Of a stretch of 64,000 bases of DNA, positions 23,907 through 32,210 are shown piece by piece. Both the position numbers and the translations under genes were made by a program. Each line of letters opens with the position of its first letter. Within the stretch, counting starts at the first letter, position 1. Source of the stretch: Bacillaceae bacterium JMAK1. Lineage in GTDB: Bacteria; Bacillota; Bacilli; Bacillales; Marinococcaceae. The stretch is from contig JIBW01000007.1 in the NCBI GenBank assembly GCA_012970285.1, positions 62,001 to 126,000 on the forward strand, given 5' to 3'. The notes beneath the pieces are model-generated. The model saw only the letters and a program-made list of their open reading frames with translations. It had not been told where the DNA came from and did not search any database.

Positions 23907-24983
23907 ATGACAATTAACGATTATATTTTGCTTATTCTTAGTATAGGATTTATCATCGCGGCGTTCGATTATGTGTTAGGGAATAAGTTTGGACTCGGCA
24001 ATCAGTTTCAGCAAGCCTTTGCTATGCTCGGTTCGTTAATGATTGTCATTGTCGGAATGGTTACGATTGCGCCGATTATAGCAAATGGTCTTGCGATTGT
24101 AAGTGAACCATTATACATATATACAGGAATTGATCCAGCGGCAGTCATCAATACGGTCTTAGCACTCGACATGGGTGGCTATGCTATGGCAGAAACGTTG
24201 TCGTATAGCGAGGAAGCAGCATTGTTTGCTTGGGTTTTACTTGGGACGATGTATGGACCTACACTGTCCTTTACCGTACCAGTAGCACTCGGAATCATTC
24301 ATAAAGATGATGTGAGTTATTTCATTAGAGGAATCTTATTAGGTATTATTTGTGCGCCAATCGGCTGTTTGTTAGGAGGGTTCGTGGCAGGCTTTCCATT
24401 GTCGATGATGCTAATCAACTTAATTCCAGCTATCGGGGCTTCAATTATTATTATCATTGGACTCTCATGGAAGCCAGAAGGGACTGTACAGATCTTTACA
24501 TGGTTAGGGCGCACAGTGACGGTGATCGCTGTCATTGGATTAAGTGTGCTAATGATGGACGCCATTTTTCCAGGCGTCGAAGTGTCTGGAATTACACCAA
24601 TTGAAGAAAGCATGGCGATTGTAGGACGTATTGTTCTCGTACTAGCAGGAGCAATACCGCTAACGTATTTACTGTCAAAAGCATTGCGGAAACCATTGCA
24701 ATCATTTGGAGAACGAATCGGGATCAATAAAGAGAGCAGCACAGGGCTGCTCGCGTCACTCGCTCATGCGATTCCTGCATTTCATCTTTTTCACGAGATG
24801 AACCCGAGAGGAAAAGTACTCGTGGCCTCGTTTGCAGTAGCTGGAGCGTTTGTATTTGGGGGGCACTTAGGGTTCGTGGCTGGAATTGATGCCAATTACG
24901 TGAGTGCAATGGTCGTAGGCAAGTTGACTGCAGGCGTCTTGGCACTTGTCGTCGCTTATTCTGTCACAAAGTCAATGCCTTAA
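23907..24983 (+). CDS. eutH: Ethanolamine permease EutH
   Basis: Polytopic membrane protein of 358 aa with about ten hydrophobic segments, of the EutH ethanolamine transporter family; LDMGGYAMAETL, GTMYGPTLSFTVPVALGII and HAIPAFHLFHEMNPRGKVLVASFAV are recognisable. It starts 5 nt after fosB with no strong ribosome site, so it is probably coupled to it. No other eut gene (lyase, microcompartment, regulator) is nearby, so it may simply supply ethanolamine or transport another amine. Its TAA overlaps the convergent coiled-coil gene's stop by 3 nt. Confidence 0.9.
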   Translation: MTINDYILLILSIGFIIAAFDYVLGNKFGLGNQFQQAFAMLGSLMIVIVGMVTIAPIIANGLAIVSEPLYIYTGIDPAAVINTVLALDMGGYAMAETLSYSEEAALFAWVLLGTMYGPTLSFTVPVALGIIHKDDVSYFIRGILLGIICAPIGCLLGGFVAGFPLSMMLINLIPAIGASIIIIIGLSWKPEGTVQIFTWLGRTVTVIAVIGLSVLMMDAIFPGVEVSGITPIEESMAIVGRIVLVLAGAIPLTYLLSKALRKPLQSFGERIGINKESSTGLLASLAHAIPAFHLFHEMNPRGKVLVASFAVAGAFVFGGHLGFVAGIDANYVSAMVVGKLTAGVLALVVAYSVTKSMP

Positions 24984-25918
24984 GCTTCTTTAACGAGTTG
25001 TTGGTAGCGAGTCTGCACATGGTGCAGCTCGCTTTTTTGTTGTTCTTGTTGAGCGATGACTTGTTCAAGTAGCCCATTAACAATATTTTCCATATTTTCG
25101 ACTTGTTGCTTTGATTCAGTAATTCGATTGTGTACTGTAAGATCAACGATAAAGCCGTCGAAGAAGTAGTCAGCGAAAGTAAGGAAGTTGCCAATTTCTA
25201 ACGAATGATCGGTTAATTCTTCAAGGTCCATAAGTTCTTCTTGAAAATGACGAAGTGCAGTTTGAGCTTTATGAATATCATCACTCGCATCATCCATACG
25301 TTGGTGTTTCAACCCAGTCGCAATCATGCCTCCGAAGAAGATATCGTAGGTTGAGTAATTTCTCGCACTTTGAATCGTGTTAAGCGCATTTTTAATTGCT
25401 GACGCGGCGTTTTCACCTGCAGCGAAAACGTCATCTAACTCATTAAGTTCAGCATAAAGCTGTGCTTCTCTTACTTCGAAATCACTCAATTGTTGGTGAA
25501 GCTCAGGATTGTGCTGAATGAGTGATAGACGCTTTTCTTCAAAAACGTGTTCATAATCGTCTTTCGCATTTTCTAGTTGTTGTAAATTGCGTTTGTATTC
25601 GTCTATTTCTCGTTTTAAATCTTCGACTGTTCTTTCGGCTTCTTTAAATTTCAATTGTGTCGATAAAACAGATTGTTGTCGTTCATCAATTTCATCAATC
25701 TTTTTACCTACAACTGTGTAGAATAACGTAGAGAATGACAAACGTTCCAATTGCTCGACTCGTTTTTCTAAGGAATGGAGTTCTTCTAGTAAAGTATTCT
25801 TCTTAGCCGTTTCAGTTTGTAAATACTGTTCTGCTCGCTGTAAATCTAAGCTCCATTTTTTATATAGAAGTTTGTTGTTTTCTGCCTCTATCAAGGATTT
25901 CCGTTGAGTTTCAAACAT
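24980..25918 (-). CDS. Cytosolic long coiled-coil protein, unknown
   Basis: A 312-aa protein without signal peptide, dominated by heptad-rich helices (about 5-60, 75-150, 265-310) of Glu/Leu/Gln/Lys composition. A less helical centre (about 155-250: GENAASAIKNALNTIQSARN, YSTYDIFFGGMIATGLKHQRMDD) may be a small folded domain. GGAGGG precedes the ATG. It follows a membrane-protein gene by 33 nt on the same strand, and the two may form an operon. Its stop overlaps that of eutH. No family recognised. Confidence 0.75.
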   Translation of the reverse strand: MFETQRKSLIEAENNKLLYKKWSLDLQRAEQYLQTETAKKNTLLEELHSLEKRVEQLERLSFSTLFYTVVGKKIDEIDERQQSVLSTQLKFKEAERTVEDLKREIDEYKRNLQQLENAKDDYEHVFEEKRLSLIQHNPELHQQLSDFEVREAQLYAELNELDDVFAAGENAASAIKNALNTIQSARNYSTYDIFFGGMIATGLKHQRMDDASDDIHKAQTALRHFQEELMDLEELTDHSLEIGNFLTFADYFFDGFIVDLTVHNRITESKQQVENMENIVNGLLEQVIAQQEQQKSELHHVQTRYQQLVKEA

Positions 25919-25951
25919 TTTTGACCCTCCAATTCGTTATTTCCCGGGCAA

Positions 25952-26503
25952 TTACTTCGCTCCAGATCGTTGCAACCGTTTAGATTGTGTATGAGCAAAA
26001 ATCCCGAATAATGTATAAACAATAAATAAAGATAATGGTAAATAAAAATGTAAGGAAAGGGGTGCTAATAAAAAAATCGTACTAATTGCTACAATCGTAA
26101 CACTAAAAATCGTATAAAGGTGCGTTTGATAGACCCACATATACGGGAAAAAATGAGCGCCATACATAACGCCAATAGCAAACAACAATTGCATTGGCTG
26201 CACTAACGCGAAATAGATGATAACTGGAATGAAAAACAATTGAATGCCGCTGATAATACCGATGAGCATCGTGAAAGGATTATTCTTAGGATATAAATCA
26301 ACGTGTAAAAACTTTGCTAGTAAAACACCTAAAGGAAGTACAAAAGCTAGGGAATAGAGATAGATCCATGGAAATGCTGTTTCAGGCAAGAACGTCGTGC
26401 ACAATGCTACAAAAAGCCAATAAAGCGATCCTGCAAAAAGCATTGGAGAACCTAATCGAGAACGATCTGCTAAATCACTATGGTAATGCAATAAATCGTT
26501 CAT
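25952..26503 (-). CDS. Multispan membrane protein (DUF7010-like), unknown
   Basis: A 183-aa protein with an N-terminal polar stretch and about five hydrophobic segments (about 22-38, 44-63, 77-98, 103-125, 130-165), ending in a basic tail. AGGAGGAAG precedes the ATG. First gene of a two-gene operon with the coiled-coil protein and divergent from hssR. Function unknown; the remembered family resemblance is weak. Confidence 0.7.
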   Translation of the reverse strand: MNDLLHYHSDLADRSRLGSPMLFAGSLYWLFVALCTTFLPETAFPWIYLYSLAFVLPLGVLLAKFLHVDLYPKNNPFTMLIGIISGIQLFFIPVIIYFALVQPMQLLFAIGVMYGAHFFPYMWVYQTHLYTIFSVTIVAISTIFLLAPLSLHFYLPLSLFIVYTLFGIFAHTQSKRLQRSGAK

Positions 26504-26638
26504 AGCTTCCTCCTCTTTTAGTAGGTTACGAACATTATCCCACAGCTAGAATTACCTCGACAAGATCATCTTCAAACTTGCTTTTAAAAACGATTTGTTT
26601 TCATAATGGGGAAAAGAAGGACGGAAAGTAGGGATCAT

Positions 26639-27313
26639 ATGACTACGATTTTACTCGCTGATGATGATGCAAATCTACGAGGTTTTGTGCGAGAGCATTT
26701 GGAGCGTGACGGGTATCATGTTATCGAAGCAAAAGATGGTGTTGAAGCCCTCGAAGTGATGGAAACAACCCGAATTCAACTTGCAATTGTTGATCTTATG
26801 ATGCCAAAAATGTCGGGGTACGAGCTCGCTGGGCAACTACGTGAACACTATGAAATCCCCATTCTTATGCTCACAGCAAAAGACCAATTACGTGATAAAG
26901 AGCGTGGGTTTGCTGTAGGGACTGATGATTATATGACGAAGCCTTTTGAAGTGAAAGAGTTAGCGTTTCGTATGAAAGCATTGCTGCGTCGATATCACAA
27001 ACCGAATGAACAAGAAATTAGTGTAGGCGACTTGGCGATTGACCGGAAAAGCTTTGAAGTTCGTTGTGAAGACCGGACGATGTTTTTGCCACTAAAAGAA
27101 TTTGAACTACTTTCTCAGCTGGCTAGCTTCCCGGGCCGTACATTCACGAGGGAAATGTTGATTGAACTTGTGTGGGGGTTTGATTATGAAGGAGACGACC
27201 GCACGGTTGATGTACATATTAAGCGATTACGGGAACGTTTTAGTGAGATTAGCAAATCAGTGCACATTAAAACCGTTCGAGGTGTCGGGTATAAGTTGGA
27301 CGTGCATTCATGA
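26639..27313 (+). CDS. hssR: Heme-responsive response regulator HssR
   Basis: OmpR-family response regulator, 224 aa, the same length as staphylococcal HssR. Receiver with DDD (8-10), phospho-accepting Asp52 (IVDLMMPKMSGYEL), and the segment LTAKDQLRDKERGF / GTDDYMTKPFEVKEL that closely resembles HssR. The winged helix ends FDYEGDDRTVDVHIKRLRER. The ATG at 26639 is used (AGTAGGGAT upstream). It overlaps the kinase by 4 nt (ATGA). It should activate hrtBA through the direct repeat at 28670-28689. Confidence 0.9.
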   Translation: MTTILLADDDANLRGFVREHLERDGYHVIEAKDGVEALEVMETTRIQLAIVDLMMPKMSGYELAGQLREHYEIPILMLTAKDQLRDKERGFAVGTDDYMTKPFEVKELAFRMKALLRRYHKPNEQEISVGDLAIDRKSFEVRCEDRTMFLPLKEFELLSQLASFPGRTFTREMLIELVWGFDYEGDDRTVDVHIKRLRERFSEISKSVHIKTVRGVGYKLDVHS

Positions 27314-28668
27314 GAAGTTTTTATGTGCGCATGCTCTTGATTACATTTACGGTCATGATTTTAAGTAGTTTATTAGCTTTTACTCTAGCAAATGGTTATT
27401 ACCAATTCGTATTACAAGAGCAAAATGAAGAAAAGATTGAACAAACTGCGCGAGATGTAGCTCAGTTTCTAACAGATTTGCCTAGCACGTATCACGAAGA
27501 TTACTTGATTCATGCGGGAGAGTTAGGTTATCAAGTTACACTTTTGCAAGAGAGTGGTTATTCAAGCCACTATGGTACACCTTACCGAGATGCTTCAATT
27601 CCGGGTGAAGTAATAGCCGAAGTGTTAGAAGGAACGGTATATCGAGGAATCACAGCACAAGAGTTTGAGTGGTTTGTGACAGGATTCTTTAACAACGTTG
27701 CGACAAACACGATCGGGGTCCCAGTTCAGATCGAAGGAGAGCGCTATGCATTATTTATCCGTCCAGATGTTGAACAGAACCTCGGTGAGTTCCGTTCATT
27801 TTTAGCGATTCTTCTCGTATTAACTCTTTTGTTTAGTTTCCTGTTTATTGCGATTGCAGCGAAGCGAATCGTTAAACCGATCGTGTCGCTAACCGAAGCT
27901 ACAAAGCAAATATCAGAAGGTGAATTTCAAGTAGATTTAAACGTAAGAAGGCAAGATGAGATTGGTCAATTAGCGAAGCACTTCAAATCAATGAGTAGAG
28001 AATTGGGTCAACTCGATGCGATGCGACAAGAGTTTGTCTCGAATGTGTCTCATGAAATTCAATCACCATTAGCAACAATTTCGGCTACGTCTCATGCGTT
28101 ACAAGCAAACGACATCTCAGACAAAGAGCGAGTCACCTACAGTGAACTCATTGAAACAGAAAGCTTGCGACTATCATCGCTGAGTAAGCAATTGCTCACA
28201 TTGGCATCGCTCGACCAAGAAACAGACGTTGTGAACAAAGAAACGATCGATTTAGAAGAGCAAATTAAAGGAGTTGTGCGTTCGCTCATTTATCAAGCTC
28301 AACAAAAGGACATTTATATTCAGTTGGATGCGTTTCCGTATACGATCACGGGTGATCCTCTGTTGCTTCACCAAGTATGGGAGAACCTTATTTTTAATGC
28401 GATAAAATTCACTCCAACCGGTGGCACAATTCACATTACGTTTAAAGACGATCAGGTGTCGATTCAAGACAATGGAATTGGCATGACTGAACAGCAAATC
28501 AACCGCGTCTACGAGCGTTTTTATAAAGTAGATGAGGCGAGGACAAATGAGCAGAACAGCACAGGATTAGGATTATCAATTGTTAAGAAGATTGTCGATT
28601 TGCATGGTGCAGACATCAACGTGACGAGTACAGTTGGTATTGGCACAACATTTACCGTCACGTTTTAG
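27310..28668 (+). CDS. hssS: Heme sensor histidine kinase HssS
   Basis: Membrane kinase of 452 aa. Two spans (about 8-30 and 162-185) flank an extracytoplasmic sensor of about 130 residues. The pre-membrane stretch WFVTGFFNNVATNTIGVPV and ALFIRPDVEQNLGEFRSFLAI is very like the heme-sensing region of S. aureus HssS. HAMP, HisKA with His248 (SNVSHEIQSP) and a HATPase domain (LIFNAIKFTPTGG, DNGIGM, STGLGLSIVKKI) follow. Overlaps hssR; its stop is one base before the HssR box of hrtB. Confidence 0.92.
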   Translation: MRSFYVRMLLITFTVMILSSLLAFTLANGYYQFVLQEQNEEKIEQTARDVAQFLTDLPSTYHEDYLIHAGELGYQVTLLQESGYSSHYGTPYRDASIPGEVIAEVLEGTVYRGITAQEFEWFVTGFFNNVATNTIGVPVQIEGERYALFIRPDVEQNLGEFRSFLAILLVLTLLFSFLFIAIAAKRIVKPIVSLTEATKQISEGEFQVDLNVRRQDEIGQLAKHFKSMSRELGQLDAMRQEFVSNVSHEIQSPLATISATSHALQANDISDKERVTYSELIETESLRLSSLSKQLLTLASLDQETDVVNKETIDLEEQIKGVVRSLIYQAQQKDIYIQLDAFPYTITGDPLLLHQVWENLIFNAIKFTPTGGTIHITFKDDQVSIQDNGIGMTEQQINRVYERFYKVDEARTNEQNSTGLGLSIVKKIVDLHGADINVTSTVGIGTTFTVTF

Positions 28669-28669
28669 T

Positions 28670-28709
28670 GTTCATTTTCCGTTCATATTCCACCTTTACC
28701 GTTTAGTGT
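28670..28709 (+). promoter_or_regulatory. HssR direct repeat and hrtBA promoter
   Basis: GTTCATTTT-CC-GTTCATATT (28670-28689) matches the staphylococcal HssR site GTTCATATT-N2-GTTCATATT with a single difference. A -10-like TAGTGT (28704-28709) lies 17 bp after the second GTTCAT, which occupies the -35 position, as expected for an activator-dependent promoter. Confidence 0.85.
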
Positions 28710-28745
28710 AGCGAAAGCAATTCTAAATGTGAGAAGGTGGATGTT

Positions 28746-29816
28746 TTGTTTTTAGCCTTAAAAGAACTGCGATATGAAAAGACTCGTTACGCACTTGTTG
28801 CAGGGATTATGTTTCTCATTTCATTTCTTGTTTTATTTGTGTCTGGTCTGGCACAAGGATTAGCGTTTAACAATGCGTCTTCTCTTGAGACGATGAATGT
28901 CGATCATTTTGTGCTTGATGAAGACGCAGAACATCAGTTAACGAGGTCTCTTGTGTCTGATGAAGATCAGCAAGTGATCCAAGATGGAGAAGTAGAAGCG
29001 ACGCCTTTTGGTCTTCACATGACAATGCTGATTCGAGAAGAGGCAAGTAACGTTGACGTAGCGATGATGAGTGTTGATTTAAACTCTCCAATTGCTCCGA
29101 CGGTCATTGAAGGTCAGACTCCGAGTGAAGGACAGGCGCTAATCCATGAATCAATTCAAGAAGAAGGCATTGAAATAGGGGATGTTGTCACCGATAACGC
29201 CAGCGACATGGAATTCGAAGTGTCTGGGTTTACAGAAGATCAGACATTTAGTCACGCCCCAATTATGCACGTACATGAAGATGATTGGCGGGAAATGCGT
29301 GATGGTGAGTTTATCGTAAGCGCTGCTGCATTACATGGAAGTGATGAAGAAGCGGCCCAAATCGACGAGCAACTGGCGGACTCTGAAGTCATTACATTGG
29401 ACGAAGCACTAGCAGGAATTCCTGGCTATAGTGCAGAGCAAGGATCACTTACGATGATGATTGTCTTTCTCTACATCATCGCTGCGTTTGTACTAGCTGC
29501 ATTTTTCTACGTGATTACGATTCAAAAATTGAACCAGTTTGGCATTATGAAAGCGATTGGATCACCAGTTAGTGTGCTAGCAAAATCATTACTCGTGCAA
29601 GTGATGGTCCTTTCAGCTGTCAGCTTAACACTTGCGATTGTTGTAACGTTAGGCGCTTCACAAATTATGCCTGAAGGTCTGCCGTTTCAATTAACAGGGA
29701 CGATGGTTGCCATTAGTGCAGGATTGTTCTTTTTAACAGCCATTGTAGGTTCATTGTTGTCACTGTATAAAGTCGCAAAAGTTGATGCGCTAGAAGCCAT
29801 TGGAGGTGGAAAATAA
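28746..29816 (+). CDS. hrtB: Heme exporter permease HrtB
   Basis: FtsX/MacB-type ABC permease of 356 aa for heme efflux. It starts at TTG 28746 (GAGAAGGTGG 6 nt upstream), giving MFLALKELRYEKTRYALV, close to known HrtB starts; a GTG at 28737 overlaps the ribosome site. One N-terminal span (about 15-40), an extracytoplasmic acidic domain (about 45-220) and three C-terminal spans (about 230-260, 280-305, 315-340) give the standard FtsX topology. Stop and the hrtA start overlap in TAATG. Controlled by the HssR box upstream. Confidence 0.9.
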   Translation: MFLALKELRYEKTRYALVAGIMFLISFLVLFVSGLAQGLAFNNASSLETMNVDHFVLDEDAEHQLTRSLVSDEDQQVIQDGEVEATPFGLHMTMLIREEASNVDVAMMSVDLNSPIAPTVIEGQTPSEGQALIHESIQEEGIEIGDVVTDNASDMEFEVSGFTEDQTFSHAPIMHVHEDDWREMRDGEFIVSAAALHGSDEEAAQIDEQLADSEVITLDEALAGIPGYSAEQGSLTMMIVFLYIIAAFVLAAFFYVITIQKLNQFGIMKAIGSPVSVLAKSLLVQVMVLSAVSLTLAIVVTLGASQIMPEGLPFQLTGTMVAISAGLFFLTAIVGSLLSLYKVAKVDALEAIGGGK

Positions 29817-30487
29817 TGAACGCAAAATTATCATTACAACATGTGCAAAAGACATTTACAGATGGCGACCGGACGTTAACCGTTCTAAAAGACGTTTCCT
29901 TCGACATATTTCCCGGGGAATTTGTTGCCATTGTCGGACCGTCCGGTTCAGGTAAAAGCACGATGTTATCCATTGCAGGTGCATTGTTGTCACCAACATC
30001 CGGCAAACTTTTGCTCGATGGGAAAAACATTGCGGATGCGAGCGAGAAGGAACGACAACTCATCCGACTCCACCAAATCGGCTTTATTTTTCAATCGTCG
30101 CATTTGCTTCCGTATTTAACAGTTAAAGATCAGCTCATGCTCATGACTCGTCTGAGTAAGGAGTCAAAAAAAGACGCTGAACAACGAGCCGAACGTTTGT
30201 TAACCGAACTGGGCCTTCGCCATCGACTCCATCAATACCCAGAACGCTTATCAGGAGGCGAACGCCAACGAGTAGCGATTGCCCGCGCATGGATGAACGA
30301 GCCGGACTTAATCCTTGCCGACGAACCAACCGCAAGCTTGGACACAGAACGAGGCCAACACGTCATTGAGCAGTTAGCCCATCAAGTGAAACAACAGAAA
30401 CGAGCCGCCATCATGGTCACCCACGATGAGCGGATGCTCACGTATTGCGACCGCATCATCACGTTAGAAGACGGCGCAGTGAGTTAG
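29816..30487 (+). CDS. hrtA: Heme exporter ATPase HrtA
   Basis: ABC transporter ATPase, 223 aa, with Walker A GPSGSGKST, signature LSGGERQRVAIARA, Walker B LILADEPTASLD and H-loop VTHDE. Typical LolD/MacB-like subfamily that pairs with FtsX-type permeases. Translationally coupled to hrtB. The TAG stop is followed within 3 nt by the 21-bp tandem repeat; the same reading frame stays open after the TAG through the whole array. Confidence 0.92.
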   Translation: MNAKLSLQHVQKTFTDGDRTLTVLKDVSFDIFPGEFVAIVGPSGSGKSTMLSIAGALLSPTSGKLLLDGKNIADASEKERQLIRLHQIGFIFQSSHLLPYLTVKDQLMLMTRLSKESKKDAEQRAERLLTELGLRHRLHQYPERLSGGERQRVAIARAWMNEPDLILADEPTASLDTERGQHVIEQLAHQVKQQKRAAIMVTHDERMLTYCDRIITLEDGAVS

Positions 30488-30490
30488 ACC

Positions 30491-30805
30491 GTTGGTGTAG
30501 CAAGCGAGGGCGTTAGTGTAGCAAGCGAGGGCGTTAGTGTAGCAAGCGAGGACGTTGGTGTAGCAAGCGAGGACGTTGGTGTAGCAAGCGAGTACGTTGG
30601 TGTAGCAAGCGAGGACGTTGGTGTAGCAAGCGAGGACGTTGGTGTAGCAAGCGAGTACGTTGGTGTAGCAAGCGGGAGCGTTGGTGTAGCAAGCGAGGGC
30701 ACTAGTGTAGCAAGCGGGGGCACTAGTGTAGCAAGCGAGTACGTTGGTGTAGCAAGCGGGAGCGTTAGTGTAGCAAGCGAGGGCACTAGTGTAGCAAGCC
30801 AAGGC
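30491..30805 (+). repeat. 15-unit tandem repeat, 21-bp period (VNTR)
   Basis: Fifteen contiguous 21-bp units without spacers. The core GTGTAGCAAGCG is invariant in the first 14 units; variation is confined to the first four bases (GTTG, GTTA or ACTA) and the end (AGGGC, AGGAC, AGTAC, GGAGC or GGGGC). Units 8-11 and 12-15 show the same order of variants, so an 84-bp block has been duplicated. Because 21 is divisible by 3, every open frame yields a heptapeptide repeat, e.g. VGVASED on the plus strand. No ribosome site supports translation of the array. Confidence 0.95.
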
Positions 30806-30879
30806 GAGCATGCACCACGCGTCTAGCCGTCAAAAGACAAAACGTAGCCATCCCCTCGACTTGCCACCTGTCACAGTTC

Positions 30880-30926
30880 CATAAACTAAACCGCGGACCT
30901 TCAAAGGGTCCGCGGTTTAGTTTATG
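30880..30926. terminator. Very strong 20-bp hairpin between hrtA repeats and the MFS gene
   Basis: Perfect arms 30880-30899 (CATAAACTAAACCGCGGACC) and 30907-30926 with a 7-nt loop. It covers the stop codon of the minus-strand MFS gene (30922-30924). No long T tract is present, so it may block convergent transcription or stabilise 3' ends. Confidence 0.75.
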
Positions 30927-32082
30927 TTGTTTGTTCTTCTTCAATTGGTGGGCGTTTGAACGAGAAGATCGCAAAACCAAGCGCGATAATAACTAGAATA
31001 CTACCGGCAATTGGAGCAGCTTGTACGGAAATGCCGTTAACGACGAGTCCGCCGACACCTGAGCCGATTGCGATACCAAACTGTAATGCTGATGTGTTCA
31101 CGCTTTGTTGGATATCTGACGTACTTGGTGCTGTCTTAATAAGATATCCTTGTTGAGCTGGTGCGATGGACCAGCTTAGCATTCCCCAGATAACAACGGC
31201 AATTGTGAAAAGCACGATTGAGAAGGTTGTAAATGGGATGAAAGCAAGAACGAAGAAGAACAGGATGATGAAAATAATAACGGTGCGTTCTGGACCGATG
31301 CGATCGGTAACCCAACCACCAATTCCACCTCCACTTACTGCAGATATACCGAAGACGAAGAACGCAACGCTGACCCAGAAAGGCTCGACTTGCATCGTTA
31401 CATTTAGAAACTCTGCAAAGTACGCGTAAAACGTGTAGTGCCCGGCTAAAACGAGTAAGGTGACAATATGAGCGGTCGAGAGCTTTACGTGTCGTAACGA
31501 GCGAAGTTGTTCACGTACGGTGCTCACTTGTTCAGGTTTAATAGGATCAAGGAATTTCATAATGACGAGTGCAGCGATGAGTGTCATAAATGCAATGATC
31601 AAGAACAGGATTCTCCAGCCGAATGCTTCGCCGATTAAAACACCGAGCGGTACGCCGAGGACGAGCGCTGAGCTAACGCCCATTGTAATAATTCCGATGG
31701 CGCGTGATTTATATTCAGGTTTTACAATTTTTGGTGCAATGGTTAGCGAGAGCACGATAATTAACGATGCACTCATTGCAGTGATGACTCGAAAGAAGAC
31801 GAGTATCGCGTAATTTGGACTTAGAAATGCCCCAATATTAGCAAAGAAAAAGATCGTTAAGGCGATAAGGTATAAGTATTTTCGTTCATATTTGCTCGTT
31901 AATGAGAGTAGAACGGGTCCACTTACGGCAAAGACAAGTGCAAAGATTGTAATTAATTGACCGGCGGCACCGACAGAGACGCCGAGGTCTTCGGAGATGA
32001 TCGGGAGAATACCTCCGATGATCAGTTCGACCATTCCAACGACAAATGCTGAGACTGCTAAGACATAGACTTTGAAGTTCAT
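30922..32082 (-). CDS. Major facilitator superfamily efflux transporter (DHA1, AraJ/PbuE-like)
   Basis: A 386-aa, 12-span transporter. The first span region FVVGMVELIIGGILPIISEDLG, the RxxxGxxxxG-type VLGVPLGVLIGEAFGWRILF and the central loop fit the DHA1 drug/purine/arabinose efflux group that includes B. subtilis PbuE and AraJ. No purine riboswitch was found upstream, which argues against a simple PbuE assignment. Ribosome site GAAGGTGG. Substrate unknown. Confidence 0.85.
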   Translation of the reverse strand: MNFKVYVLAVSAFVVGMVELIIGGILPIISEDLGVSVGAAGQLITIFALVFAVSGPVLLSLTSKYERKYLYLIALTIFFFANIGAFLSPNYAILVFFRVITAMSASLIIVLSLTIAPKIVKPEYKSRAIGIITMGVSSALVLGVPLGVLIGEAFGWRILFLIIAFMTLIAALVIMKFLDPIKPEQVSTVREQLRSLRHVKLSTAHIVTLLVLAGHYTFYAYFAEFLNVTMQVEPFWVSVAFFVFGISAVSGGGIGGWVTDRIGPERTVIIFIILFFFVLAFIPFTTFSIVLFTIAVVIWGMLSWSIAPAQQGYLIKTAPSTSDIQQSVNTSALQFGIAIGSGVGGLVVNGISVQAAPIAGSILVIIALGFAIFSFKRPPIEEEQTT

Positions 32083-32170
32083 GATGTTCCACCTTCTTCT
32101 TTGTAAAGAAATCTAACTGCTCCATTCTACTGTAGTTAAATCAAAACAACAAGTTCGACACACGAAACAT

Positions 32171-32204
32171 AAAAAAACAAGCGACTTATAGTAAGTCGCT
32201 TGTT
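32171..32204 (-). terminator. Terminator of the antiporter gene
   Basis: AACAAGCGACTTA (32176-32188) and TAAGTCGCTTGTT (32192-32204) pair perfectly with a 3-nt loop; on the minus strand a TTTTTTT tract follows. Confidence 0.9.
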
Positions 32205-32210
32205 AAAAAG

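Noticed and set aside
23907-24983. Ethanolamine utilisation operon.
   Set aside because: Only EutH is present; no lyase, reactivase or shell genes lie nearby.
30491-30805. CRISPR array.
   Set aside because: Units are contiguous 21-mers with no unique spacers and no cas genes nearby.
30464-30811. Long minus-strand open frames of heptapeptide repeats (LACYTNV, LATPTSS).
   Set aside because: They exist only because the 21-bp repeat is a multiple of three and lacks stops; no ribosome site or non-repeat domain is present.
32083-32170. Adenine riboswitch before the PbuE-like MFS gene.
   Set aside because: No TATAA, CTACC or TATGA core and no P2/P3 stems are present.
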